A DNA stretch of 64,000 nt from Mesostigma viride (lineage: Eukaryota > Streptophyta > Mesostigmatophyceae > Mesostigmatales > Mesostigmataceae), in NCBI GenBank assembly GCA_009746045.1, contig RPFO01000106.1:1034869-1098868 (forward strand), written 5' to 3'. This document shows, piece by piece, positions 23,854 through 34,644 of the stretch. The notes below the pieces were generated by a model, which made no database searches, was not told the DNA's origin, and was given only the letters and a program-made list of their open reading frames with translations. Each line of letters starts with the position of its first letter. Within the stretch, counting starts at the first letter, position 1. A program made the position numbers and the translations under genes.

Positions 23854-24214
23854 ACCAAATTGCGCCGGTATATTTGTGTAATATGAAAAGGTGACATTTT
23901 CCTTCGAATCAACTGGTTACTTGCTTACCAAAAATTATTTAGGTTTGAGTCTGAACATGACTCTAGCATCTAGCTCCATGCTCAACTGGTTGAGATGGAA
24001 ATTCCTCATGCAGCGTGAAGACATCCCTTGGGATCGGGTTGCTGCATGCTCTAGCTCGTGTCGAACCAGACGTGGAAAGACAGCTAGTGATGCAGGCCGC
24101 GGCTTATTCCCCTTGATGAATTGATGATGACAATAAGGAGACAAAGGCCACGCGAGCCTATAGGAATAAGCTCCGTTGAACAAACATTATTCCTTTGCTC
24201 TTATATTTAATATT
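23854..24214. other. Region downstream of CEP131
   Basis: It contains the probable TGTAA polyadenylation motif at 23877-23881, then about 330 bp with no recognised feature up to the GGAAT array. Confidence 0.5.
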
Positions 24215-24573
24215 GAATGGAATGGAATGGAATGGAATGGAATGGAATGGAATGGAATGGAATGGAATGGAATGGAATGGAATGGAATGGAATGGAATGG
24301 AATGGAATGGAATGGAATGGAATGGAATGGAATGGAATGGAATGGAATGGAATGGAATGGAATGGAATGGAATGGAATGGAATGGAATGGAATGGAATGG
24401 AATGGAATGGAATGGAATGGAATGGAATGGAATGGAATGGAATGGAATGGAATGGAATGGAATGGAATGGAATGGAATGGAATGGAATGGAATGGAATGG
24501 AATGGAATGGAATGGAATGGAATGGAATGGAATGGAATGGAATGGAATGGAATGGAATGGAATGGAATGGAAT
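24215..24573. repeat. GGAAT pentanucleotide array, about 72 units
   Basis: An almost perfect 360-bp run of GGAAT. It directly abuts the 3' end of ORF1-only copy C. In the element's orientation it is a CCATT tail after the hairpin, in the position where copies B and E have a short AATTC tail. All frames are open, which explains the long Met-Glu-Trp-Asn-Gly ORFs. Confidence 0.97.
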
Positions 24574-25169
24574 TGGAACATAACTCCGTTGGGAGTATAT
24601 GTAGTGCTCACATATCTGGATATCCCTGAGAAGGGGCATATGGCTTTTAGTACACTCTGGGCTACTTCCTGCACTTGGGTAGGGTGTAAACTACACCTGC
24701 TCTGGGTGCACAAAGTGCACCTGCACACCACTATGTATGTATTCCAGCACCTACCTAAAGGCGCAGCAGACATAGGGGGGAAGATCATCACGGCTAAACA
24801 AAGGCTAGGGCATGGCTTCTCAGCAGAGAATGACTCTCTGCATGGGCACAGCATAAACCAGACATCATCTGGTGTGGGGCACATCATAGGCACACGTGTA
24901 CATGACTAAATAATGCTAAGGCATCAGCTGGTATAGGGCCTGTAGTAGGCGTACATGTACTAGGCCACAGTGGCTAGGCCTGACTATTCTACACTACTAC
25001 TGATGTATCTAAGCTGGGGCGTGCATGCGGAGGTGCACGTGGCCGCGGGGGTCGCTTGCCAGGGCTTGTGGCCGACGTAGACGGTGGCCCCCTTCAAGTA
25101 CACTGGCTTCGCCGCCGCGGTCGCCGGAGATCTCCCGGAACTGGAGGTAGGTCGGCCATAGCTCCCGTC

Positions 25170-25513
25170 ACGTGTCGCCACCTAGTCACGTGCCGCCAAC
25201 GCACGGTACACAACCAGCCATAGCCTTAGCCTAGTCCTAGTACAGCCATGCTACGCCCTGGCTATGTTCAGATTACTTGCCCACGCTCCTTGCTATGATA
25301 TGCTCACATGGGTCTTATTGCACCCACAGACTGCCGGATCGTTAGCGTGTCCGTTTAGCTAGCGCGCCCGAATGCAGCTGGGGCATGCCTTTGGCATGAA
25401 GGAGACTGGGGGTCTCTGCCCTTTCTCCTGTAGTGCACACACAGGGATTAAAAGCACTTCGGTGCTCCGTGACTCCCCAACGGGAGCACGAGTTTAATTA
25501 ATTAATTAATTAA
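25170..25513 (+). mobile_element. SINE-like insertion with TTAA-type tail
   Basis: It is inserted in ORF1 of copy C with an 11-bp target-site duplication, TAGCTCCCGTC (25159-25169 and 25514-25524). It has no ORF. The 3' end forms a hairpin (CTCCC-CAAC-GGGAG) and then a run of TTAA repeats. The first 40 bp contain GTCACGTGCCGC, also found beside the tail of the element ending at 37600. No tRNA-like A box was found, so it could be a truncated LINE derivative, not a Pol III SINE. Confidence 0.7.
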
Positions 25514-27105
25514 TAGCTCCCGTCGCCGTTGCTGCTGCGCCAGGGTCAAGTCATCGTCCAAGGTGAAGGGAGTCTTCTCGAGCCGCTTGCGGCGTCTGAG
25601 AAACGAAATCTTGTCCACCGGTTTCTCAAAGATGCATGATAGAGAAGAAGCGGGGGCGCCCCTGCCTTACCCCCGGCGCGCGGGGCCGGAAGGCGGTGGG
25701 CGACCAGCTCAATCTCACCAAGGAGGCCCATCAGTCACATGGCGGCCAAGGATTTTGCTCTCATTTACGCCTGGGCAACTGAGCTTCTCGGATTTCTCAC
25801 CTTCCATCATGTAGTAGAAGTTCTAGACGATGACGTTAAGGCTGCGCTTGGCGAGCTCGGCCTCCTCGCGGAGGTCGAGCGTCTGCTGCTGGATCGCTGT
25901 GCTGCGCCGGCGCCGGTGGCCAGTGGAGGTGGTATGTTGCTTAAACTGAGCATGTCCGCCCACCAGGTCTCGGTGGGAGGAGCATCGCCAGCCAGGCCGG
26001 GTCAGCGGCCCGCTAAGCTAATGGCCACCGGCTGGCTAATGGCGGCAATGTCCTTTGACACCGCCTGGGCCGGGCGGTGAGGCCTGCGGTGTTTTGCAAG
26101 CACCAAATGGCCCATGGCGTTAAGTCCTGGAGGCGCTTGTCGATGTCGCGGAGCTAGGGCGGTGATGGAGGCGGTGGAGGCGGTGCGGGGGGGGGGGGGG
26201 GAGGCGAGGAGGGTGGAGGTGGCGGTGGAGATGGCGGGGATCGAGCTCAGCAGCCAGCGTGCGGCCCACAGCAGCCTGCCACTCATCTGCAGCGAGGGCC
26301 GTCACGTGCTATAGCTGTGAGATGGCTTCTTGAAGGTGGACTGGAGGAAGGCGGATATTCGGTCAAGGGGGACTGCGGACCCAGAGGTCTTCGGCAGAGC
26401 GCTGAAGGATCGGGATCGAGTATAAAGAGGGCGGCGAACTGTTCAACAAAGGCGCAGTCGGGACCAGCCGGGCAGGACATGGTCAGGTCCGCGGTGGGAA
26501 AACCGGCCATCAGGTCCATTGCGCCTCCAGGCGTTGACGGGAGTCGAGGCAGTGCATGACTGGCAATGTGCACCTGAGGTCAAGGATCGAGGGAGGCGTA
26601 CGACCCATAAAACACCGGAGCTCCCGAGCATATCTTGATACGGGTGGCAAGTCGAAATAGCTGGGTCGATCATATCAGTGACGTCAAAGGTGGGAAATAA
26701 CCTGTCAACATCAAAGTCGCGCTCAGACCAGCTAGGTTCGGCTGGACGACTGCGCTTGGGCTCAGGCGATGCAGAGGGCGAGGCATTAAGCTCGGGAGGG
26801 ATCTGGGCAACCACCAGTGCGCCGGACTAGTGTCACCGCTGCCTGCCGGGCCGGCCTGAGCCGGGGCGAAGCTGCAGCCGGAGCTGCAGCCGGAGCTGCA
26901 GACGCCGGTATTTTCAGGGCTCAGCGCAGCCGCCAGGCTGCGTTGCGTAGAGGAGCGTTTGCTCGTCATATCAGCGTGTGCGTCTTAGAAAGACGATGCG
27001 ATTGTGATATTCACAGCCGGATTGGGGGCGCAAACGTGAAAGTTATGATCGAGCTCCGCCGTCCGCTGATGGCTACAGTACCTCGTGGCTCGTGGCTCGT
27101 CATGT

Positions 27106-28162
27106 TCCACCAGGTAGGTCTTATTATATACTACTATGTAATGTACTGGGTTAGCCAACGCCAATCCGACACGGCATGACACTGTCACAGTGACTGCCTT
27201 CTTGACTATGCGGAACGTTCGCGTGTCGTCCCACATGTAAGACGACGCGCGTTCCGCATGCACGTACCGGCAAATCGGTGCTATACATGTTTGTTGAGAA
27301 TTATACGTACGTACGGAGGTGCATGATCTCGATCGGCATCTCGATCCACGGGTTTCACCTGCACCTGAGTACATACATCCGGAAGGTTGACCGGCCATTG
27401 AGATGCGGAATAAAGACTGGCGCTGTTGCATGCGCAAAGTTGGGCATAGCTGACTCGAAAACGCGGAAAAGATAACGGCCGGGCTTAGTAGTAGAGCAGT
27501 ACCGGCACTGTCCGGATTCTCCCGCGATTTCTGGCCTGAGTGCCCTGGTTGTCTCCTTGACTGACGCTGCAGCGCTGGTGTGGGTCGGCCTTCAGTGGTG
27601 GATCTTTGAATGCACTTCAGGGCTGCGGCACGGGCGGCGAGCTGCGCTCCCGCCCGTATAACATGAATTTGGCGTCCATGCAATGATGCTATCTCTTCGG
27701 GTTTGTGAGTGGCCCCTGGAACGTGTGCCCCCCCAAACCCTCAGGCTCCGGGTCCCGGGAGAGGCCATTATTTTCTCGATCCAAATCGGCAGCTCTCATG
27801 ACGAGTTCCAAGGCTATCTCTGGGCTCTGGACGATCGATGCGGTGCAGCCTTACTGCATCCGCTATGCTTTCATTCAAATGCTACTTCCGGCTTGTGTTG
27901 CAGCCACACTTAATTGGGCCTGCACCATGATGCAGAGAGAGTTCTCCATGTACATGGCCTGCCGCCCCTTGAGGCAGTGCATGAGAGAAGCTCGGGGCAC
28001 CATCCGGGCTCCTGGTAGCTCGTTGTGTATTATTAGTAGGCCTGAGGGGTTGACTAGGTTCCTTTGCATGTTGGTACCCATGTGATATGCATGCTTTTAA
28101 TATTTATATTGCAGGCTCAATGCTCGATCAGATTGGTCAGTCTCTGCAGTTTCCCGCAGGCC
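27106..28162. other. LINE remnants and unassigned sequence
   Basis: 27455-27560 repeats the LINE 3' coding stretch (QRRPEIGRIRT-like, minus strand; here SRENPDSA-like in another frame). 27940-28090 weakly resembles the 3' region of the TTAA-tailed element near 37470-37580, including GGTTCCTTT and GGTACCCA. No gene is recognised. The copia element at 28163 is inserted at the right edge. Confidence 0.4.
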
Positions 28163-28168
28163 AGTACA

Positions 28169-28784
28169 GTTGTGAGGGTAAGAATGCCACGAATTCCGCC
28201 ATGGTTCTTGCAGGAAGTTGCCTTTATTAACAATCAGGAAACACAGACGTAAGTCATGTCACTTCCAAGACTGCACGCAGCACAGACGACAGGGTCGCAG
28301 TGCCAAGAGAACGTGCACGCAAGAACTAGCGTCCCGGTGTGACCAAGTCACTCATATAGCTTACTAGGGACGCGTCCAAGTATTCAGCTGCACTGTCACA
28401 GCTGAACTGTCAATCAATTGATTACACAGACTCTGGCACGCCTTTGGCGCGCAGATCTATCAATTGTCCATACGGCTAGTCCTGTGGACCTATCCGTACA
28501 CTAGTCAGCATCAATTGTCTCATAGGTCCTGGCGCGCTACAGTGCGCCTACCTATCAATTGACCATCAAGTCCTGTACAAGTCCTGTCAACGTCCTGCGG
28601 ACTATCAAAGTGACACTTGTACATCCTGTGTCCGTACGCGCCCACAGTGGCGCGCCGGGTACTGTCGGCACAGCCTAGGAAACGTCATAACTTTTACGTT
28701 CCTTAACCAAATGAGGCGTTCAAGGTGCCGTTGGAAAGAGCGTAACAATCTCTATCCATCTAACGTAAATCCTTTACGTTAACT
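28169..28784 (-). repeat. LTR (3' LTR of the copia-like element)
   Basis: 616 bp, matching 35381-35996 almost base for base. In element orientation it starts AGTTAACG and ends CTCACAAC, so it lacks the usual TG...CA ends. The purine tract GGGATTGG just before it is the likely polypurine tract. Confidence 0.9.
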
Positions 28785-29733
28785 CCAATCCCTTCTTTTC
28801 TTTAGGGATCACATCCCCTGCCAGGGACCCTTGAAGTAGCTTGAAATGTCCTTCACTCCAGCTTGAAGCTTGAACAGATGTCTTTAATGGCCAATGCCAT
28901 TCCCCCAGCCCTTTCTTTTAAGGAACTGGAAAAGAAACAGATCTGCCACAGGGAAAACCATTTCATGAGAAATGGAGAAAACCTATGGAAGTGGCATTAC
29001 AGAGTACCACCAGATATTAGAAGCACACAAAATTAAATACATACAGGTTAATTCTATGAGGTCTTCTCCAGGAATTAATCCCATCACCTCGGTAGAGCCT
29101 CCAGTACAATGACCTTCTGGCGGTGAGTTACATTAATCCCAGATACTAATCCCATAAAACCCAGTACATATTCAATATAAGTACAATAAATCCATGACAA
29201 TTAAAATACCACTTGACAAAGTAAGGCGTATTACAATAGTTTGCCTGTCATTCTCTCAACAGGGGTCTATTGGCGCCCGTCTTACGGCGCCCGTCTACTT
29301 GCCAGATGGTAAACTGCCACAGCAAACAAATGACAAAATGAAACACATAGGCAACAATTAAATCCTGCCCTGGGGAACTAGGGAAGTCTGAACAGGCAAA
29401 CACCTGAACAGGCCAGCTTGTAGAAACATAATACCAGGGAATCGAACCCCGCCCTATAAACCCCAGAATAAAGGTTCCCAGACCATTGTGAGAAGTATGT
29501 ACAAATATACATTTCTTTTAAAATAGAATACATGGTCTGTAATGGACCTGTCAACCTTGTGTAGTCAACAGCATGAACCCCAGCCAAAACCTGGCTGTAT
29601 CCTGATTAAAATCAGAGTGAGTGTACCATGGTCCATGAGCCTTAGTACAGACTAAAATACAGGTATTATGCCAGTCACAATGCTGACACTACCACACAAT
29701 CTGCTCTCCAATGCCCTATAACCATGCACCAGC
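28785..29733. other. Noncoding 3' internal region of the copia-like element
   Basis: This lies between the pol stop and the 3' LTR. It is AT-richer than pol and has no ORF above 70 codons of any likely meaning. It may hold the 3' UTR and packaging or priming signals. Confidence 0.6.
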
Positions 29734-32700
29734 TTAGACAGCTTGCTGAGATGGGTCCATCAGAGACTGAAGAACCTTGTATTGCACTGCTGCCTTCTGC
29801 ACTAGCTTGGTCAAAGCATCAGCAGGATTGTCAACCCCAGGGATATGCTCAATATTGGCCAAGGAGGACAACTCCTTAAGAAGGAGATAATCCAAGTCCC
29901 TACTTCTGGCCATCTGCCTGTGCACAAACTGCACCATCCCCATGGAGTCTGTTTTTAGAAGAGTGGTAACCTGAAGTGGCCAAGGAGTGTTAGAAGTCAT
30001 CTGATGAAGCAACTCCTTCAGATAAAGGCTTGTGTGAATGCCTTCACAAATAGCCCTGCATTCTGCCACATCACTGCTGACAGCCACCCGTTTGTGCAGG
30101 CGACTAAACCAGCTCACCAAACTCCCCAGGCCTTCCTGTCTGAGCACAAAGAGCCCTGCAGCCCTGCCCCTGACCTTGGAGACCTGCCTGCTGTCCATTG
30201 AGCTATCCACATACAGCTCCATGCAAATGGGTTGTGATAAATCCACTGCAGACAACAGAATGCCAGATGAAGCCCTGACCTGATCAGCCACCTTGGCAGA
30301 CCCTAGCTCCACCAGCATGTCATCAGGCAACCTGGCTATGACCATAAGGTCTGGCCTGGAAATGCCTGCCACCCAAGCAACCATGCCCCTCACCATGGGA
30401 CACAGTGCCTGTGTGATGGTTGGAGGAAGCTTGCTAATGAGGGTCTCTTGATAGTCATTGCCCCCCACCAGCAGCATACGCCACTCCCCTCCCTTCTTCA
30501 CCAGTGTGGCCTCCATGCCCACAAACAGCAGAGGCTCATTCTCCACCTGCCATTGCTCCCTACCCAGAGGAAACTTGGACTTAATGATGGAGATCAGCTC
30601 CTTAAGCCACGACGTGGGAGCTATCAGATGTAGGTCATCCCCGTGCAGCGAAGCATACACTGGCAGGCCTTCCCATTGCCCCAGAAACAGACAGGGGTCT
30701 ACAGGAGAGACCTTCAAGTTGCAATGCTCCTTCAGGAAACGGTTGAGAGTCTCCCTCCAGATTATTGGACTTGACCTCAGGCCCTCCAGGCCCTTGAGGA
30801 TTTTAAGGAACTCCGTGTGGATGTCCCTTTTCCATACAGCAGGCACCCTAACATAGAAAGGCGTCTTGCCCTCCCACTTTTCCTGTGCCACATCTGCATC
30901 ACCCTCCAGAAATGCCCTCTTGAAGTCTATCACCACTGAGCCATAGTCCAAGCCCTTGTTGAGAAGGCCTAGAAAGACACACAGCAGCAGCCTCCAAGTA
31001 TCATGCAGCATGCCAGGGGTATACAACTCCTCAGCAGTGCACTCACCAGTACCCTTGAACTCATTCAGCACTGGCCTGACATGTGGTACCTTGACCCCGT
31101 CCACCTCCTTCATCTTGATGACAAACTTGAGCTTGAGTAGACGTCGTGCAGGAGGCAGGTCATTGACAGGTTCCACGCATTTCTTGGAGATCCAGTCCTC
31201 CCCAGATTTAATCAGACCCAGTGTGACCTGGGGACACATAATGGGAGAGGACATGAGCTTCACCAGGCCTTGGTAGTTGATAGGGCTGTGTCCAGCAAGT
31301 GAGTGAGGACCAATGCCCAAACTGCTTGGATGACTAGCAGCTGGCAGTATGAGGTCATCAACCAAGGGCTCCTGCCCCTGGCACACTTGCACACGCTTAA
31401 CCGTCCTGGTTACTGCACGTGATAGGTGAGTGGTCCTGAAATTAATCAGTGGGACCTGACCAGCCCCTTCCTTAGTCAGGAGAGAGGACGTGATCACTAC
31501 CCCATCCTGGCATAGGAAATTCTGCCCCAGAAGAGCAGGTCCTTGATAGCCCTCCAAGACACAAAAAGCAGTGTCCTGTCCAAGGATAGGAATGAATACC
31601 TCACCCAGTACCTTCACGTGTACCCCGCCACTGAAGTCAGACACAAACTGATAGCTGGGTTCAGACATGCTGTACCCTGCTGCAGCCCTGGTCCCAATAA
31701 TGGAGACCTGAGAATTAGTGTCTACCTCTAAGGCAGTGTCCAGCCCCAGATTGCCATGCCACCTGAGCTTGGCTACCTTGGGCTGCTTCTTGGCCCTTTG
31801 TAGAGCCCCAATCAATCCAGCCAAACTTGTCCCCCTGGGCTTGGTTAGTGCCTTGGGCTTGACAGTTGACTCCCCAGCTGTTGACCTTGCAGCCTGTTCA
31901 ACAAGTACCTCTGCAACCTGGCCAGGGCTGACAGATTCCCCTGCAACAGATGTGGTCGTTGCGTCAGTGATGTCACCTGGGACCTGAAAATCCTGCAGAT
32001 CCTGTGAGCCTTGTGCCTGACTGCCCTCATTCATCAGGTTAGGCTTGACATATGACCAACTCAGCCGGTGTACATGCTTTGGTTCGTCCTCCATGCTGAC
32101 CAAGCATGCGTGGCTAGCTTCATCAACCTGGGTAACCACCCCAGGACTCCAGCTACCACGTTTGCCATAAAGGCTAGGTTCCTTCCAAGCTAGGACCTTC
32201 TGACCCACTTGTGGCTCCAGCATCTTCCAACCCCGGTCCTTCTCCCTCAGCTTGGCAAAGGTGACATGTGCAGCATGTTTCCAGCCCTCCAGCACATGTG
32301 GTGGGCACAGGCCATGATATAGACCCATTGGGCTGACAGCAACTCCATCATAGTAGAAGTTAACCCTGCTGTTCAGCTGCTGCTCCACGTTCCTCAGCCA
32401 TGCACTCCTGACAAGTGCAGGTGCAGACAAGGGTACCCAGTCTTCAGAGATGATCAATTTCTTGACCTCCTGGATTGCCCTCTCGATAGCACCCTGCTGC
32501 CCATGAGCCTCCCTAGGTGTAACCAGCAACTCAGGAAGGGTAGGATCACCCTTGAGATGCTGAAACTGCATGTCCACCTGGATCCTTGTGGTAGGAAACT
32601 TGGCTCTTACATTCTGCAGGGCAGCCAGCAAGTACCTGTTCTTCATAGAAGGTAAATGCTCCAGCACCTTGTATTTCGTGTACCTGTCCACGCACACCAA

Positions 32701-33219
32701 CAGTTGCATGCCCCTGATGTGTTGGATATCACACTGCAGATCACCAATGCTCTGAGGTAGAGCTTTGGCATGTGATTTCCTGGGCTTGTTGGAGGACAAC
32801 TGGCACTTACACCGTGAGGCAGCTTGCTGACACGCCTTAAGAAGGGGTGCCCTGCCCATACGGAAGGCAAAGTTGTTTGACAGAGAAGTGGCATGCCCAA
32901 ACATGTTGTGGATTCGGGCACCCAACTCCTGGTACACAGAGGAAGCAGTCCCTGGCACAGTCAGGACTGTGCTGTCAGGTTGTCCAGCATCACCATGCTG
33001 ACTTCCATCCTGTTCTGACTCAGAGCCTGAGTCACCCTGCTCATGCCCAACACCTGGACCGCCAGCAGGGACCACATGCATACCACCAGAGGCCTTCACA
33101 CCCCTCTGTGGTTGTACATTGGTTTCTCTCAAAATGAGAGGTCCACCCTCGTGCCCAGCACGAGGATGCATAGGGTCAGACATACTTACAGCTGCATCAG
33201 CTGTCAAGGACGTCTTCAT
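29734..33219 (-). CDS. Copia-like Pol polyprotein with order INT-PR-RT-RNaseH, 1161 aa
   Basis: The frame is open from 33360, just behind the gag TGA; the first Met is at 33219. Integrase comes first: a His/Cys region (HNMFGHA ... CKCQ, about 105-145), then D in LQCDIQH (about 163), D in QVDMQF, and E in GQQGAIERAIQEVKK. Protease-like features follow the integrase: DTNSQVSIIG (about 500) and the closing strand ALLGQNFL (about 575). RT follows: VIDFKRAFLEGD (about 763) and the catalytic HGDDLHL (about 860). RNase H has ELYVDSSMDS (about 1005), VAECRAICEG, TDSMGMV (about 1088) and HIPGVDNPADALTK. Canonical copia order is PR-INT-RT-RH, and no DSG/DTG motif precedes the integrase here. The protease has Asn in place of Gly in its D-T-G triad, so its activity is uncertain. 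The ORF has no internal stop. Confidence 0.85.
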   Translation of the reverse strand: MKTSLTADAAVSMSDPMHPRAGHEGGPLILRETNVQPQRGVKASGGMHVVPAGGPGVGHEQGDSGSESEQDGSQHGDAGQPDSTVLTVPGTASSVYQELGARIHNMFGHATSLSNNFAFRMGRAPLLKACQQAASRCKCQLSSNKPRKSHAKALPQSIGDLQCDIQHIRGMQLLVCVDRYTKYKVLEHLPSMKNRYLLAALQNVRAKFPTTRIQVDMQFQHLKGDPTLPELLVTPREAHGQQGAIERAIQEVKKLIISEDWVPLSAPALVRSAWLRNVEQQLNSRVNFYYDGVAVSPMGLYHGLCPPHVLEGWKHAAHVTFAKLREKDRGWKMLEPQVGQKVLAWKEPSLYGKRGSWSPGVVTQVDEASHACLVSMEDEPKHVHRLSWSYVKPNLMNEGSQAQGSQDLQDFQVPGDITDATTTSVAGESVSPGQVAEVLVEQAARSTAGESTVKPKALTKPRGTSLAGLIGALQRAKKQPKVAKLRWHGNLGLDTALEVDTNSQVSIIGTRAAAGYSMSEPSYQFVSDFSGGVHVKVLGEVFIPILGQDTAFCVLEGYQGPALLGQNFLCQDGVVITSSLLTKEGAGQVPLINFRTTHLSRAVTRTVKRVQVCQGQEPLVDDLILPAASHPSSLGIGPHSLAGHSPINYQGLVKLMSSPIMCPQVTLGLIKSGEDWISKKCVEPVNDLPPARRLLKLKFVIKMKEVDGVKVPHVRPVLNEFKGTGECTAEELYTPGMLHDTWRLLLCVFLGLLNKGLDYGSVVIDFKRAFLEGDADVAQEKWEGKTPFYVRVPAVWKRDIHTEFLKILKGLEGLRSSPIIWRETLNRFLKEHCNLKVSPVDPCLFLGQWEGLPVYASLHGDDLHLIAPTSWLKELISIIKSKFPLGREQWQVENEPLLFVGMEATLVKKGGEWRMLLVGGNDYQETLISKLPPTITQALCPMVRGMVAWVAGISRPDLMVIARLPDDMLVELGSAKVADQVRASSGILLSAVDLSQPICMELYVDSSMDSRQVSKVRGRAAGLFVLRQEGLGSLVSWFSRLHKRVAVSSDVAECRAICEGIHTSLYLKELLHQMTSNTPWPLQVTTLLKTDSMGMVQFVHRQMARSRDLDYLLLKELSSLANIEHIPGVDNPADALTKLVQKAAVQYKVLQSLMDPSQQAV

Positions 33220-33360
33220 AGGAACCTGTACCTCTCCAGGTGACCTGGGGCCACACTGAACCTGGAGATCACCCTCTTGTTGCCCAGATATAAAATCTGC
33301 ATTGGAGCACCTGGCCTCCCCCTTGGGTGAATTAAGGTGTGTAGGGGTTGCCTCAGACAG

Positions 33361-34474
33361 TCACTGCTCCTTGTTGTCTTCTTGCTGACTGCCCTTTGAA
33401 GGCTGGCCTGCCTGGGACTTGTTGTTGTTCTTCTTGTTGTTGTTGTTATTCTTGTTGCTGCCCTGGCCCTGGGACTTCTTGAAGCTGGGACACTCCTTCT
33501 TGATGTGCCCCCACCCCTTGCACAGGTAGCATTGTATCTTGGACTTGCCCTGGCCACTGCCCCCATTGTCAGACGCGTTGCCCTGCTTGGGCTGACCACC
33601 CACCCGCCTGAACACCGACTTGGAGTGTGACCTCCTGTCAGAATCAGGTGAATGATCTCCCTTGCGCTTGTGATGGTTGCCCCTACGCCCTCCTTGGCTT
33701 CGGTCAGCCTCAGACGTCTTGGAGCCACCCTGGGTACGCCCGCCTGCCTGGGTAGCCTTCACTGCTGGCACTCCACCCTCAAACAGCTCCTCTGCCTCGA
33801 GTGCTTGTTTGATATGACCTTGTAGGCCTTCAGGGTAGAGTGTGGGGCACACATGACTTTTAAGGAGCCACGTGTCGCCTTATCCAGCCCAGAAACCTTG
33901 AGCCAGTTGGTTAGGGCTATGTTATCAGCGACATTAAAGCCGTGAGCCCTGCCCTCCTCAACCATCTTACAATAGTTGAGAAAGTTCTGGATCAGGTCCC
34001 CCTTGACCTCCCACCCTTGGTACTTGTCCTGCCAATGGATGCCCACTTCTTCCTCTGATCCTCCAGCAGCTCCTTCAGCTCAGCCACGTACAGTGCCCAG
34101 GCCTTATTGGCCTTTTTGCACTCCCTGGTTAGGTCCTTAATCTGGTCAGTACACTTGCCAAAAGTGCTACTGCCTATCCAGATTTGATAGTAATTTGTAC
34201 CACCGTACAAGCTAGGGAACCCTTCCAATCCCTCCACAAACTCTTCAGCCTGCTTAGGCTTGGAGTCTGAGGTTACAGGCTGCAACTGATTGACAATTAA
34301 AAGACCCTGTGTGGTAAGATCAAAGCCATGAATAGCTTGTGCATTATTATTATTGTGAGGAAGGTTGGTAATCTCTCCGGTAAGCCCCACGTCATCTACG
34401 TGAGCGGTTCCACTACCAGCACCCCCATTATTATTCCCACTGGCTGGACCCTTGCTACGGCGTCCCTCAGCCAT
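33361..34474 (-). pseudogene. gag of the copia-like element, two apparent frame breaks
   Basis: Gag forms the particle and binds RNA. Three consecutive frames make up one protein: 34474 to about 34030, then to about 33840, then to the TGA at 33361-33363. The C-terminal part has a zinc knuckle, CYLCKGWGHIKKEC (CX2CX4HX4C), then Lys/Asn-rich sequence ending NKEQ. Each break is a one-base loss in a homopolymer (a G run near 34037 and a C run near 33840). These could be mutations or assembly errors. Because the LTRs are almost identical, assembly error deserves checking first. Confidence 0.8.
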
Positions 34475-34644
34475 CCTGCACTACCAGCTATTCAAAGAAC
34501 ACCTTAACGAAGCAGCAGAAAATATGTACAAAATTTTTGTGTCGCCTCTGCCGCCTGCGCCGGTGTCGCTGCCGCCCCCGCGAATTGCCGCCGAAATTCG
34601 ACAAAAAAAATGTCGACAAGTACTGCAGAAGAAAATTAGGCCGA

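Larger units (their letters stand above)
24215..27105 (-). mobile_element. ORF1-only retrotransposon, copy C (decayed, with insertion)
   Basis: In minus orientation: 5' UTR (about 27105-26971), a degenerate ORF1 (26970-25017) recognisable along its whole length by the same segments as copy B, a 3' UTR (25016-24574), the hairpin ACTCC-CAAC-GGAGT and the pentanucleotide tail. ORF1 carries several frameshifts and deletions and a 344-bp SINE-like insertion (25170-25513). As in copy B, there is no ORF2. Confidence 0.75.

Noticed and set aside
24176-24909. ORFs on both strands with Met-Glu-Trp-Asn-Gly or Ser-Ile-Pro-Phe-His repeats
   Set aside because: Simple translation of the GGAAT array; no unique coding sequence.
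25496-25513. TTAA repeats (also 37581, 49891, 52411) as telomeric or centromeric sequence
   Set aside because: Each sits at the 3' end of a retroposed element and inside target duplications, so they are element tails.
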